Positions 1 to 12,110 of a stretch of 64,000 nucleotides of DNA are shown here, one piece after another. The stretch's first letter is position 1. Every line of letters starts with the position of its first letter. A program made the position numbers and the translations under genes. The DNA is from Limnoperna fortunei (Eukaryota; Mollusca; Bivalvia; Mytilida; Modiolidae), in the NCBI GenBank assembly GCA_944474755.1, contig OX104116.1, positions 5,955,547-6,019,546 on the forward strand. The letters run 5' to 3'. The notes under the pieces were generated by a model, which saw only the letters and a program-made list of their open reading frames with translations, ran no database searches and had not been told where the DNA came from.

Positions 1-1203
1 GTTTTCGACACTATATATCAAATGTAGATCTCAACGAGAGGAACATTTTTCTCATATATTGTCTGCTTCAATTTTGTATGGTTTTTGAGTTATATTGAAA
101 ATAAAAGTTAGCCGAAACCAGTCAAGGGCCATAACCTCGAAAACGGTTTGTCGCACAGTTTTCAACTATTTATATCAAATGTAGATCTCAATGAGAGGAA
201 CATTTTTCTCATATATTGTCTGCTTCAATTTTGTATGGTTTTTGAGTAATATTGAAAACAAAATTTAGCCAAAACCTGTCAAGGGCAATAACTCCTAAAC
301 GGTTCATTGAACAATTTTTGACATAATAGACCAATTGTAGGTCTCAATAAGAGGAGTATTTTTCCAATTTATTGTCTGCTTCTATCTTTTACAGTTTTCG
401 AGTTATAAGTCAAAAACCAATCAACCGACTCATGTCAAGGGCAATAACTCCTAAACGGTTCATTGAATAATTTTTTACATTATAGACCAAATGTAGGTCG
501 CAATGAGAGGAGTATTTTTCCAATTTATTGTTTGCTTCTATTCTTTACGGTTTTCGAGTTATAGGTCAAAAACCAATCAACCGGAACATGTCAAGGGCAA
601 TAACTCCTAAATGGTAAATTGAACAGTTTTGGACATAAAAGACCAAATGTAGGTCTCAATAAGAGGAGTATTTTTCCAATTTATTGTCTGCTTCCATCTT
701 TTACGGTTTTCGAGTTATTATGATAACAAGATTCGAGGCCTAAGGTCGAGGTCTAACTGAACTTTGACCTTGAGATTTTCTTTAAGGTCATGTCACAGAA
801 CAACAAATGGTGAACACCCAAGGTGTTTTTGACTTCCGGTTTGTGAGTTTTGTTGATGACCGGAGTCATTGAAACATTCAAGGTATACCGCTCGCCTTCG
901 CTCGACAAAATTTTTTGGCCAAATTATGGCACAAAGTTGTCTCAAACGTTCCTTAACATTTCTCACTTTTCAGTTTTTCTCTAAATTTTATAGTTTCTGA
1001 GTTGTTCTGATAACAAGGTTTTCGTTGTTGGGGCAGATAACTCTGTAAAGAAAAAGTTTTCGGTGTCGAAGGGTGAACACCGAACAGGTCTTAAGAGTTC
1101 GATACTTGGTTTAAAAGATCAAAATGATATGTCGCGAAGTCTTTTTCACAGACTGTTTTGAAATGTGGCGGAAGAAAAAGAATAAGAATAATAATAATAA
1201 TAA
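1..1203 (+). mobile_element. HINE-like unit, 5' truncated by window edge
   Basis: The window opens inside the tandem core. Two units of the type with gccataacctcgaaaacgg are followed by three of the type with gcaataactcctaaacgg, up to about 715. The 3' module runs from about 712 to 1175 and ends in an AAT tract at 1179-1203. There is no terminal hairpin between this unit and the next. Confidence 0.7.
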
Positions 1204-2302
1204 GATAGGGCTAATTGTTCAAGAACAATTAGAAAGGTCTTTCCCAGATACCTTTACGAAATTAATTTTTCTTCATCTCTTGTTGTGAACTTGACTACAT
1301 AAGTTACTGAACCATTTTTTAGGCGGAATAGACTATTTCTGTGGTCCTGAGTAAAAAAATACATGGTTGTCAAGGACTTTCGTGGCCGTTGCTAAGGACA
1401 AAATGCCACTTCCGGTTGTAAAATGACATATACCAGTAAAGTACATTACCCTGATTTAAAAAATATATGGTTGCTAAGGACTTTTTGTAATGGTGACCTG
1501 GTTGCTATCGTATGACCTTGACCTGTGACCATTAAATTTGGGCTCAAATTGAAGGCCTTTACTTGATGATCATGTTAAACCTATATGTTTACTATATTAT
1601 CTGTAACGGTTTTCAAGTTGTATGCCAAAAACTGATTAACTGAAATGAGCCAAGAGCCCGAACTCGAGAACGGTTCATCGCACAGTTTCGGACCAAATGT
1701 ATCAAATGAAGGCCTTGATGAGAGGAGTATTTTTCCCATTTATTGTCTTCTTCTATCTTTTATCGTTTTCGAGTTGTAATGATAACAAGATTGGAGGCCT
1801 AAGGTCGAGGTCACTTCTGAACTTTGACTTTGAGATTTTCTTTAAAGATATGTCATAGGACAATAAATGGTGAAGACCTTTTGTGATTTCGACTTACGGT
1901 TTGTGAGTTTTTGTGATAAGCGGAGTCCTTGAAACATTCAAGGTATACCGCTCGCCTTCGCTAGTCAGAAATTTTTAGCCAAAATATGTCATAAAGTTGT
2001 CCCAAAAGTTCCTTAACATTTGTCACTTTTTAGTTTTCTTGTATCTGTTATAGTTCCAGAGATTACGCGATAACAAGGTTTTCGGTGTTTGGGCAGATAA
2101 CTCTGTAAAGAAAAATGTTTTGATTTCACAGGGTGAACTCCGAATAGACTTTCAGTGCCCAAAACTTGTCGCGAAAGACCAAAAAGATATGTCGCGTACT
2201 TTTTAAACTGTTTGGTTTTGAAAGTTGGCGGAAAAAAACAAAAAAAAATAATAATCAAAGCAAAAGCAAGAAGGTCTTCCCACTGGAAGTGGGAAAGACC
2301 TT
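1204..2302 (+). mobile_element. HINE-like unit, divergent 5' palindrome
   Basis: The most divergent member of the left array. Its palindrome at 1211-1232 has arms ctaattgttc/gaacaattag, different bases from the other copies but still fully paired. Only one core repeat is present (about 1650-1780). The 3' module is at 1780-2235. The AAT tract is nearly gone, and one terminal hairpin sits at 2271-2302. Confidence 0.7.
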
Positions 2303-5300
2303 AATAAAAGGACATTTGTTCAGTAGAACAAATGCACAGGAAGGTCTTTCCCTCGTTATCGTTTCTATAGGAAAAACTGGCGTTAAACGTTAAACAAGAG
2401 GCCCCAGAGGATGAAAATCTATCATTTTACATCGTAATATACCCGTATACCCCCCCCCCCCCTCCGGGGGTTTCTATTCCATTGTTTCTAGAACGTTCTA
2501 ATTACAAAATTGAAGAAAAAAAAAGGGCCCGGCCCCTCCACCCCAGGGCCAGCATGATTTATTGTTTTTGACATGCTGTCCCTGGGTGGAGAGTTGGGCC
2601 CTTTTTGGGTTCATAGTTTTATATGCAACTATGGTTATATAAAAACCGGGAACCAGTTTTTTTGTTTATTTGTTTGTTTGTTTACTTTTCTGTTTTTAAC
2701 TATATGTTTGGTATTTTAATGACTTTTCTTGACTTGTAGGGGAAGAGAAAGAGATTTATGGTAAAAGGCAAAGAACAGAACTGGCTGGAGTCACGTGACA
2801 TTGTTATATAATATCACGGAGATAGTTTTATTTTATCACAATAGGGAGTTACGATGGTCTGAACGGACGTATATATGACATGATGCACGATCTGTAATCT
2901 CAGTGATTGTTTATTTCAGGACGACACGGATTAATATCAACGGAGCGTTGTTTCAATTTGTTATTGTTTCAGATCGATCATTTAAAGACATTTTTCAAAT
3001 TATTTCATAGGAATTTCACGCTGGAAAATAAGGACACGAGTGACGTAGCAGACGACCGAATAAACAAAAATTCACGTCGGAAATTGTTTCAATTTGATTC
3101 AAATGTGAGGTAAAATGCAGTTCGGATAGTTAGAACAACTTGTTGAGAAAGGATTTACACTATGATTCACTGACGATAACTGAAATGGACATCACAGCTG
3201 ACGAAATTTACAAATAAGGGGGAGGGGTGGTCATGTGTTTCAATCTGGGATTTGGAGGATTTATTGACTCGCATACTTTGAGGAAATACGTTTTTAGACT
3301 GAAATCCACATTCTAAACGGAAAATATCTTCTTTTTACCTAACAAAGTAAGTTGATTAAATTTAGTGTTAACTTTGGTCATGTATATTGAAAAAATGTAC
3401 ACTAGTCTATGAACATGATGAAAGTAGACCAAACTACATAACATTTTATGCAAAACTTATTTTGTCATACATCTTGGTATTTTTAATTGATTGTCTCCAT
3501 ACAATATTATTATTATGATTCAGAAATGACTTTGTACTCATTTTTAATGGAGAAACACACTAAAATGGGACACAACAGCTTTACATATTTTAAATTTAAT
3601 AATTAAACAATAAGGAAAAGAGGGAAACTTGTAGAAATCACAAGGTTTTGTTTTAACTTTGGATTAAAAGTGTCGATTTAGGCTATTGTCACAGTGTTGA
3701 ACATTTTTTCATGAAAATCTAAGAATATAGTGTACCATTTTTAAAGTAATTGCACTGAAATTGCTAATTTCTGTATATATGTTCAAGTTAACATCATTTC
3801 AATCATTTTAATAATTATCACATTTGGTTTAATACAGCAATTTTGCAACAAAGTGCATGTTTTCTTGACTCGACACATAATTACGCATTGTAGGAACTCG
3901 CTCAATGTTCATTATTTTATCAATTTTTGTTTAATACAGAAATTTTGTAACAAAGTGCATGTTTTCTTCACTCGACACATAATTACGCATTGTAGGAACT
4001 CACTCAATGTTCATGATTTTATCAATTTTTGCCAAAAGTTAGTTTTTTATGTTACAAAAAGTACATGTAGTATGTACTTAAAATTTGAAATTAGTGTTTA
4101 AGCCATTTTGAAATGTCCATCATTGAAAATTTTTAAGTCTCATATGATTACCCCTTTCTAAGCCAAAAAGTACTAATATCTTGATACATATTAATTCTTA
4201 GTTTTTTTTTTTTCGCTCGACAAGTCTTATCAGGTCCATATCAAATGAGCTCGAAGATATAAGATACTCTCTAGATACTGGTTATGTGTTACGTTTTATA
4301 TATTGTAACACTTCTTAGTGTCTGGACAGGTCTGATTAATTGCAGCAAAGATGTGTATTTTTTTTATCGTGATGTATGTTTTCCTTTATATTCATGAGAT
4401 TTGGTCAAAAAGCTAGGCAGATTCTTCGCACACGACATATGACCATGTTAACTATATTATCTCTAACCGTTTTCAAGTTTTAACCAAAAAACCGAATAAC
4501 TCAAACATGTCAAGGGCTGTTACTCGAAAACGGTTCATCGCACACCTTCGGTTCAAATGTACCAAATGAAGGTCTCGACAAAATTTAGCATATACGTGTC
4601 AAGGGCCATAACCTGGAAAACGGTTTGTCACACAGTTTTCGACACTATATATCAAATGTAGATCTCAACGAGAGGAACATTTTTCTCATATATTGTCTGC
4701 TTCAATTTTGTATGGTTTTTGAGTTATATTGAAAATAAAAGTTAGCCGAAACCAGTCAAGGGCCATAACCTCGAAAACGGTTTGTCGCACAGTTTTCAAC
4801 TATTTATATCAAATGTAGATCTCAATGAGAGGAACATTTTTCTCATATATTGTCTGCTTCAATTTTGTATGGTTTTTGAGTAATATTGAAAACAAAATTT
4901 AGCCAAAACCTGTCAAGGGCAATAACTCCTAAACGGTTCATTGAACAATTTTTGACATAATAGACCAATTGTAGGTCTCAATAAGAGGAGTATTTTTCCA
5001 ATTTATTGTCTGCTTCTATCTTTTACAGTTTTCGAGTTATAAGTCAAAAACCAATCAACCGACTCATGTCAAGGGCAATAACTCCTAAACGGTTCATTGA
5101 ATAATTTTTTACATTATAGACCAAATGTAGGTCGCAATGAGAGGAGTATTTTTCCAATTTATTGTTTGCTTCTATTCTTTACGGTTTTCGAGTTATAGGT
5201 CAAAAACCAATCAACCGGAACATGTCAAGGGCAATAACTCCTAAACGGTAAATTGAACAGTTTTGGACATAAAAGACCAAATGTAGGTCTCAATAAGAGG

Positions 5301-5881
5301 AGTATTTTTCCAATTTATTGTCTGCTTCCATCTTTTACGGTTTTCGAGTTATTATGATAACAAGATTCGAGGCCTAAGGTCGAGGTCTAACTGAACTTTG
5401 ACCTTGAGATTTTCTTTAAGGTCATGTCACAGAACAACAAATGGTGAACACCCAAGGTGTTTTTGACTTCCGGTTTGTGAGTTTTGTTGATGACCGGAGT
5501 CATTGAAACATTCAAGGTATACCGCTCGCCTTCGCTCGACAAAATTTTTTGGCCAAATTATGGCACAAAGTTGTCTCAAACGTTCCTTAACATCTCTCAC
5601 TTTTCAGTTTTTCTCTAAATTTTATAGTTTCTGAGTTGTTCTGATAACAAGGTTTTCGTTGTTGGGGCAGATAACTCTGTAAAGAAAAAGTTTCCGGTGT
5701 CGCAGGGTGAATTCCAATCAGGGTTTAAGTGTACGATACTTGGTATAAAAGATGAAAATGATATGTCGCGAACTCTTTTGTACAGACGCGGCGGAGGAAA
5801 GAATAATAAGAATAATAATAATAATAATAATAATCAGAAGAAATACAATAAGGTCTTCCCACTGGAAGTGGGAAAGACCTT
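2303..5881 (+). mobile_element. Long HINE-like unit with ~2-kb unique segment
   Basis: Long subtype. The palindrome at 2313-2334 has loop agta and is followed by a different 5' region (caagaggccccagagg). That leads into a poly-C tract near 2449-2463, a GC-rich foldback (2521-2606), a (TTTG)n stretch near 2665 and about 1.8 kb of unique AT-rich sequence. A 102-bp internal direct duplication lies at about 3840-4030. Core repeats occupy about 4,430-5,350 and the 3' module 5,351-5,800. An AAT tract and one hairpin (5850-5881) follow. Near-identical long units start at 7244 and 30,490. Confidence 0.75.
2521..2606. repeat. GC-rich foldback inside long unit
   Basis: Imperfect inverted repeat with arms of about 36 bases (aagggcccggcccctcc... 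and ...ggagagttgggccctttt) around a short AT-rich loop. The same foldback recurs at 7457-7543, 13804-13890 and 30711-30796, with only the right arm kept at 25205-25240. Function unknown. It may be a DNA extrusion or RNA hairpin structure. Confidence 0.7.
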
Positions 5882-7243
5882 AATGAAAGGTCATTTGTTC
5901 AAAGAACAAATGTGAGGTCTTTCCCGGTATGGTAAATAAAGGGATTCTGTTGACGTTTTGTCTGTTCCTTATTACAAAATGTCACTAGCAGTCATGAAAT
6001 TTAGTTATTTGAGTAAAGCAAGTCATCCCTATTCACACTTCATATGGTTGCTAAGTACTTTTGTGACCGTTGCTAGGGACAAATTGTAACTTCCGATTGT
6101 TAAATAGTGTATTCCACCTAAATACTTCATCCTGATTCTAAATATATATGGTTACTAAGGACTTTTTATGATGGTTACCTTGTTGCTATGGTGTGACCTT
6201 GACCCATGACATTTGACCTTGGGCTCAAATTGAAGCTCTTTTCATACTGATCACTTTAGCTACGCATGTTTACCATATTATCTCTAACCGTTTTCAAGTT
6301 ATTAGTCAAAAACCAATCAACCGAAACATGTCAAGGGCAATAACTCCTAAACGGTTCATTGAACAATTTTTGACATAAAGACCAATTGTAGGTCTCAATA
6401 AGAGGAGTATTTTTCCAATTTATTGTCTGCTTCTATCTTTTACAGTTTTCGAGTTATAAGTCAAAAACCAATCAACCAAAACATACCAAGGGCAATAACT
6501 CCTAAACGGTTCTTTGAATAATTTTTGACATTATAGACCAATTGTAGGTCGCAGTGAGAGGAGTATTTTTCCAATTTATTGTTTGCTTCTATTCTTTACG
6601 GTTTTCGAGTTATAGGTCAAAAACCAATCAACCGGAACATGTCAAGGGCAATAACTCCTAAACGGTAAATTGAACAGTTTTGGACATAAAAGACCAAATG
6701 TAGGTCTCAATAAGAGGAGTATTTTTCCAATTTATTGTCTGCTTCCATCTTTTACGGTTTTCGAGTTATTATGATAACAAGATTCGAGGCCTAAGGTCGA
6801 GGTCTAACTGAACTTTGACCTTGAGATTTTCTTTACGGTCATGTCACAAAACAATAAATGGTGAACAGCCAAGGTGTTTCCGACTTCCAGTTTGTGAGTT
6901 TTAGTGATGACCGGAGTGATTGAAACATTCAAGGTATACCGCTCGCCTTCGCTCGACAAAATTTTTTGGTCAAATTATGGTACAAAGTTGTCTCAAAAGT
7001 TCCTTAACATTTCTCACTTTTCAGTTTTTGTCTAAATTTTATAGTTTCTGAGTTGTTCTGATAACAAGGTTTTCGGTGTTTGGGCAGATAACTCTGTAAA
7101 GAAAAAGTTTTCGGTGTCGCAGGGTAAATTCTAATCAGGGTTTAAGTGTACGATACTTGGTATAAAAGATGAAAATGATATGTCGCGAAGTCTTTTCTAC
7201 AGACTTGGCGGAAGAAAAAAAAATAAGAATAATAATAATAATT
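5882..7243 (+). mobile_element. HINE-like unit, short subtype
   Basis: Palindrome 5892-5912 with loop aaa. The 5' segment runs to about 6,300, followed by about three to four core repeats to 6,765. The 3' module is 6,766-7,212 and the AAT tract is short. No terminal hairpin. Its 5' part closely matches the unit starting at 61,229, including the shared variant gtaacttccgattgtt. Confidence 0.75.
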
Positions 7244-10200
7244 AAAAGGACATTTGTTCAGTAGAACAAATGCACAGGAAGGTCTTTCCCTCGTTATCGT
7301 TTCTATAGGAAAAACTGGCGTTAAACGTTAAACAAGAGGCCCCAGAGGGTGAAAATCTATCATTTTACATCGTAATATACCCGTATACCCCCCCCCCCCA
7401 CCGGGGGTTTCTATTCCATTGTTTCTAGAACGTTCTAATTACAAAATTGAAGAAAAAAAAAGGGCCCGGCCCCTCCACCCCAGGGCCAGCATGATTTATT
7501 GTTTTTGACATGCTGTCCCTGGGTGGAGAGTTGGGCCCTTTTTGGGTTCATAGTTTTATATGCAACTATGATTATATAAAAACCGGGAACCAGTTTTTTT
7601 TGTTTATTTGTTTGTTTGTTTACTTTTCTGTTTTTAACTATATGTTTGGTATTTTAATGACTTTTCTTGACTTGTAGGGGAAGAGAAAGAGATTTATGGT
7701 AAAAAGGCAAAGAACAGAACTAGCTGGAGTCACGTGACATTGTTATATAATATCACGGAGATAGTTTTATTTTACCACAACAGGGAGTTACGATGGTCTG
7801 AAAAGACCTATATATATGACATGATGCACGATCTGTAATCTCAGTGATTGTTTATTTCAGGACGACACGGATTAATATCAACGGAGCATTGTTTCAATTT
7901 GTTATTGTTTCAGATCGATCATTTAAAGACATTTTTCAAATTATTTCATAGGAATTTCACGCTGGAAAATAAGGACACGAGTCACGTAGCAGACGACCGA
8001 ATACACACAAATTCACGTCGGAAAATTGTTTCAATTTGATTCAAATGTGAGGTAAAATGCAGTTCGGATAGTTAGAACAACTTGTTGAGAAAGGATTTAC
8101 ACTATGATTCACTGACGATAACTGAAATGGACATCACAGCTGACGAAATTTACAAATAAGGGGGAGGGGTGGTCATGTGTTTCAATCTGGGATTTGGAGG
8201 ATTTATTGACTCGCATACTTTGAGGAAATACGTTTTTAGACTGAAATCCACATTCTAAACGGAAAATATCTTCTTTTTACCTAACAAAGTAAGTTGATTA
8301 AATTTAGTGTTAACTTTGGTCATGTATATTGAAAAAATGTACACTAGTCTATGAACATGATGAAAGTAGACCAAACTACATAACATTTTATGCAAAACTT
8401 ATTTTGTCATACATCTTGGTATTTTTAATTGATTGTCTCCATACAATATTATTATTATGATTCAGAAATAACTTTGTACTCATTTTTAATGGAGAAACAC
8501 ACTAAAATGGGACACAACAGCTTTACATATTTTAAATTTAATAATTAAACAATAAGGAAAAGAGGGAAACTTGTAGAAATCACAAGGTTTTGTTTTAACT
8601 TTGGATTAAAAGTGTCGATTTAGGCTATTGTCACAGTGTTGAACATTTTTTCATGAAAATCTAAGAATATAGTGTACCATTTTTAAAGTAATTGCACTTA
8701 AATTGCTAATTTCTGTATATATGTTCAAGTTAACATCATTTCAATCATTTTAATAATTATCACATTTGGTTTAATACAGCAATTTTGCAACAAAGTGCAT
8801 GTTTTCTTGACTCGACACATAATTACGCATTGTAGGAACTCGCTCAATGTTCATTATTTTATCAATTTTTGTTTAATACAGAAATTTTGTAACAAAGTGC
8901 ATGTTTTCTTCACTCGACACATAATTACGCATTGTAGGAACTCACTCAATGTTCATGATTTTATCAATTTTTGCCAAAAGTTAGTTTTTTATGTTACAAA
9001 AAGTACATGTAGTATGTACTTAAAATTTGAAATTAGTGTTTAAGCCATTTTGAAATGTCCATCATTGAAAATTTTTAAGTCTCATATGATTACCCCTTTC
9101 TAAGACAAAAAGTACTAATATCTTGATACATATTAATTCTTAGTTTTTTTTTTTTTTGTTCGACAAGTCTTATCAGGTCCATATCAAATGAGCTCGAAGA
9201 TATAAGATACTCTCTAGATACTGGTTATGTGTTACGTTTTATATATTGTAACACTTCTTAGTGTCTGGACAGGTCTGATTAATTGCAGCAAAGATGTGTA
9301 TTTTTTTTATCGTGATGTATGTTTTCCTTTATATTCATGAGATTTGGTCAAAAAGCTAGGCAGATTCTTCGCACACGACATATGACCATGTTAACTATAT
9401 TATCTCTAACCGTTTTCAAGTTTTAACCAAAAAACCGAATAACTCAAACATGTCAAGGGCTGTTACTCGAAAACGGTTCATCGCACACCTTCGGTTCAAA
9501 TGTACCAAATGAAGGTCTCGACAAAATTTAGCATATACGTGTCAAGGGCCATAACCTGGAAAACGGTTTGTCACACAGTTTTCGACACTATATATCAAAT
9601 GTAGATCTCAACGAGAGGAACATTTTTCTCATATATTGTCTGCTTCAATTTTGTATGGTTTTTGAGTTATATTGAAAAATAAAAGTTAGCCGAAACCAGT
9701 CAAGGGCCATAACCTCGAAAACGGTTTGTCGCACAGTTTTCAACTATTTATATCAAATGTAGATCTCAATGAGAGGAACATTTTTCTCATATATTGTCTG
9801 CTTCAATTTTGTATGGTTTTTGAGTTATATTGAAAATAAAAGTTAGCCGAAACCAGTCAAGGGCCATAACCTCGAAAACGGTTTGTCGCACAGTTTTCAG
9901 CTATTATATCAAATGTAGATCTCAATGAGAGGAACATTTTTCTCATATATTGTCTGCTTCAATTTTGTATGGTTTTTGAGTAATATTGAAAACAAAATTT
10001 AGCCGAAACCTGTCAAGGGCAATAACTCCTAAATGGTTCATTGAACAATTTTTGACATAGAAGACCAAATGTAGGTCTCAATGAGAGGAGTATTTTTCCA
10101 ATTTATTGTCTGCTTCTATCTTTTACAGTTTTCGAGTTGTTATGATAACAAGATTGGAGGCCTAAGGTCGAGGTCATATCTGAACTTTGACCTTGAGATT

Positions 10201-10622
10201 TTCTTGAAGGTAATATCACTTGACAACAAATGGTGAAGACCCAAGGTGTTTTCGACTTCCAGTTTGTGAGTTTTGGTGATAACCGGAGTCATTGAAACAT
10301 TCAAGGTATACCGCTCGCCTTCGCTCGACAAAATTTTTTGGCCAAATTATGGCACAAAGTTGTCTCAAAAGTTCCTTAACATTTATCACTTTTCAGTTTT
10401 TATCTAAATTTTATAGTTTCTGAGTTAACCTGATAACAAGGTTTTCGGTGTTTGGGCAGATAACTCTGTAAAGAAAAAGTTTTCGGTGTCGCAGGGTCAA
10501 ATCTGAACAGGTCTTAAGAGTACGATACTTGGTTTAAAAGATCAAAATGATATGTCGCGAACCCTTTTTTATGGACTGTTTTGAAAATGTGGCGGAAAAA
10601 AAAAGGAAGAATAATAATAATA
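7244..10622 (+). mobile_element. Long HINE-like unit, second copy
   Basis: Near-identical to the unit at 2303-5881. The shared middle lies at a constant offset of about 4,941 bases, so a two-element block (long plus short) was duplicated as one piece. Palindrome 7251-7272, foldback 7457-7543, core repeats about 9,380-10,135, 3' module 10,136-10,605, AAT tract and no terminal hairpin. Confidence 0.75.
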
Positions 10623-12110
10623 ATGAAAGGTCATTTGTTCAAAGAACAAATGTGAGGTCTTTCCCGGTATGGTAAATAAGGGGATTCTGTTGACGTTTTG
10701 TCTGTTCCTTATTACAAAATGTCACTAGCAGTCATGAAAATTAGTTATTTGAGTAAAGCAAGTCATCCCTATTCAAACTTCATATGGTTGCTAAGTACTT
10801 TTGTGACCGTTGCTAGGGACAAATTGTCAGTTCCGGTTGTAAAATAGTGTATTCCACCTAAATACTTCATCCTGATTCTAAATATATAGGGTAACTAAGG
10901 ACTTTTTATGATGGTTACCTTGTTGCTATGGTGTGACCTTGACCCATGACCTTTGGCCTTGGGCTCAAATTGAAGCTCTTTTCATACTGATCACTTTAGC
11001 TAACATGTTTACCATATTATCTCTAACCGTTTTCAAGTTATTAGTCAAAAACAAATCAACCGAAACATGTCAAGGGCAATAACTCCTAAACGGTTCATTG
11101 AACAATTTTTGACATAATAGACCAATTGTAGGTCTCAATAAGAGGAGTATTTTTCCAATTTATTGTCTGCTTCTATCTTTTACAGTTTTCGAGTTATAAG
11201 TCAAAAACCAATCAACCGAATCATGTCAAGGGCAATAACTCCTAAACGGTTCATTGAATAATTTTTGACATTATAGACCAATTGTAGGTCGCAATGAGAG
11301 GAGTAGTTTTCCAATTTATTGTTTGCTTCTATTCTTTACGGTTTTCGAGTTATAAGTAAAAAACCAATCAACCGGAACATGTCAAGGGCAATAACTCCTA
11401 AACGGTTCATTGAACAGTTTTGGACATAAAAGACCAAATGTAGGTCTCAATAAGAGGAGTATTTTTCCAATTTATTGTCTGCTTCCATCTTTTACGGTTT
11501 TCGAGTTATTATGATAACAAGATTCGAGGCCTAAGGTTGAGGTCATATCTGAACTTTGACCTTGAGATTTTCTTTAAGGTCATGTCACAGAACAACAAAT
11601 GGTGAACAGCCAAGGTGTTTCCGACTTCCAGTTTGTGAGTTTTAGTGATGACCGGAGTCATTGAAACATTCAAGGTATACCGCTCGCCTTCGCTCGACAA
11701 AATTTTTTGGCCAAATTATGGCACAAAGTTGTCTCAAAAGGTCCTTAACATTTCTCACTTTTCAGTTTTTCTCTAAATTTTATAGTTTCTGAGTTGTTCT
11801 GATAACAAGGTTTTCGGTGTTTGGGCAGATAACTCCGTAAAGAAAAAGTTTCCGGTGTCGCAGGGTGAACACCGAACAGTTCTTAGGAGTACGATACTTG
11901 GTTTAAAAGATCAAAATGAGATGTCGCGAAGTCTTTTTCACAGACTGTTTTGAAATGTGGCGGAAGAAAAAAAATAAGAATAATAATAATAATCAGAAGA
12001 AATACAGTAAGGTCTTCCCACTGTAGTGGGAAAGACCTTAATAATAATAATCATAAGAAATACAGTAAGGTCTTCCCACTGGAAGTGGGAAAGACCTTAA
12101 TAATAATAAT
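10623..12110 (+). mobile_element. HINE-like unit with two terminal hairpins
   Basis: Palindrome 10632-10652. The 5' segment runs to about 11,030, core repeats to about 11,505 and the 3' module to about 11,970. An AAT tract is followed by two hairpin units at 12009-12039 (short loop form ctgtag) and 12067-12098 (loop form ctggaag), separated by AAT repeats and the lead-in tcataagaaatacagt. Confidence 0.75.
12009..12098 (+). repeat. Pair of terminal hairpin units in (AAT)n
   Basis: Two copies of the hairpin aaggtcttcccact...gggaaagacctt with the same lead-in (cagaagaaatacagt or cataagaaatacagt), each bounded by AAT repeats. The unit including its lead-in is about 47 bp plus AAT spacer. Confidence 0.8.

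Noticed and set aside
2907..3113. 68-codon open frame repeated at 7848 and 31097
   Set aside because: The copy at 7848 shifts frame at its end, and the changes do not look selected. Better seen as non-coding element body.
3853..4101. 82-codon open frame repeated at 8795 and 32041
   Set aside because: It translates a 102-bp direct duplication inside the long units. No start context or domain, and the copies are nearly identical simply because the units are recent.
5697..5915. Open frames rich in asparagine (N-N-N-N) near each array junction
   Set aside because: These are translations of the AAT microsatellite joined to the hairpin; not genes.
10140..10331. Recurring minus-strand open frame of 62-63 codons (starts MSSEGERYTLNV) in at least 12 units
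   Set aside because: It lies wholly in the 3' module and is preserved because the repeat copies are young. It has no recognisable domain, and some units lose it. A codon-substitution test across all copies would be needed before calling it coding.
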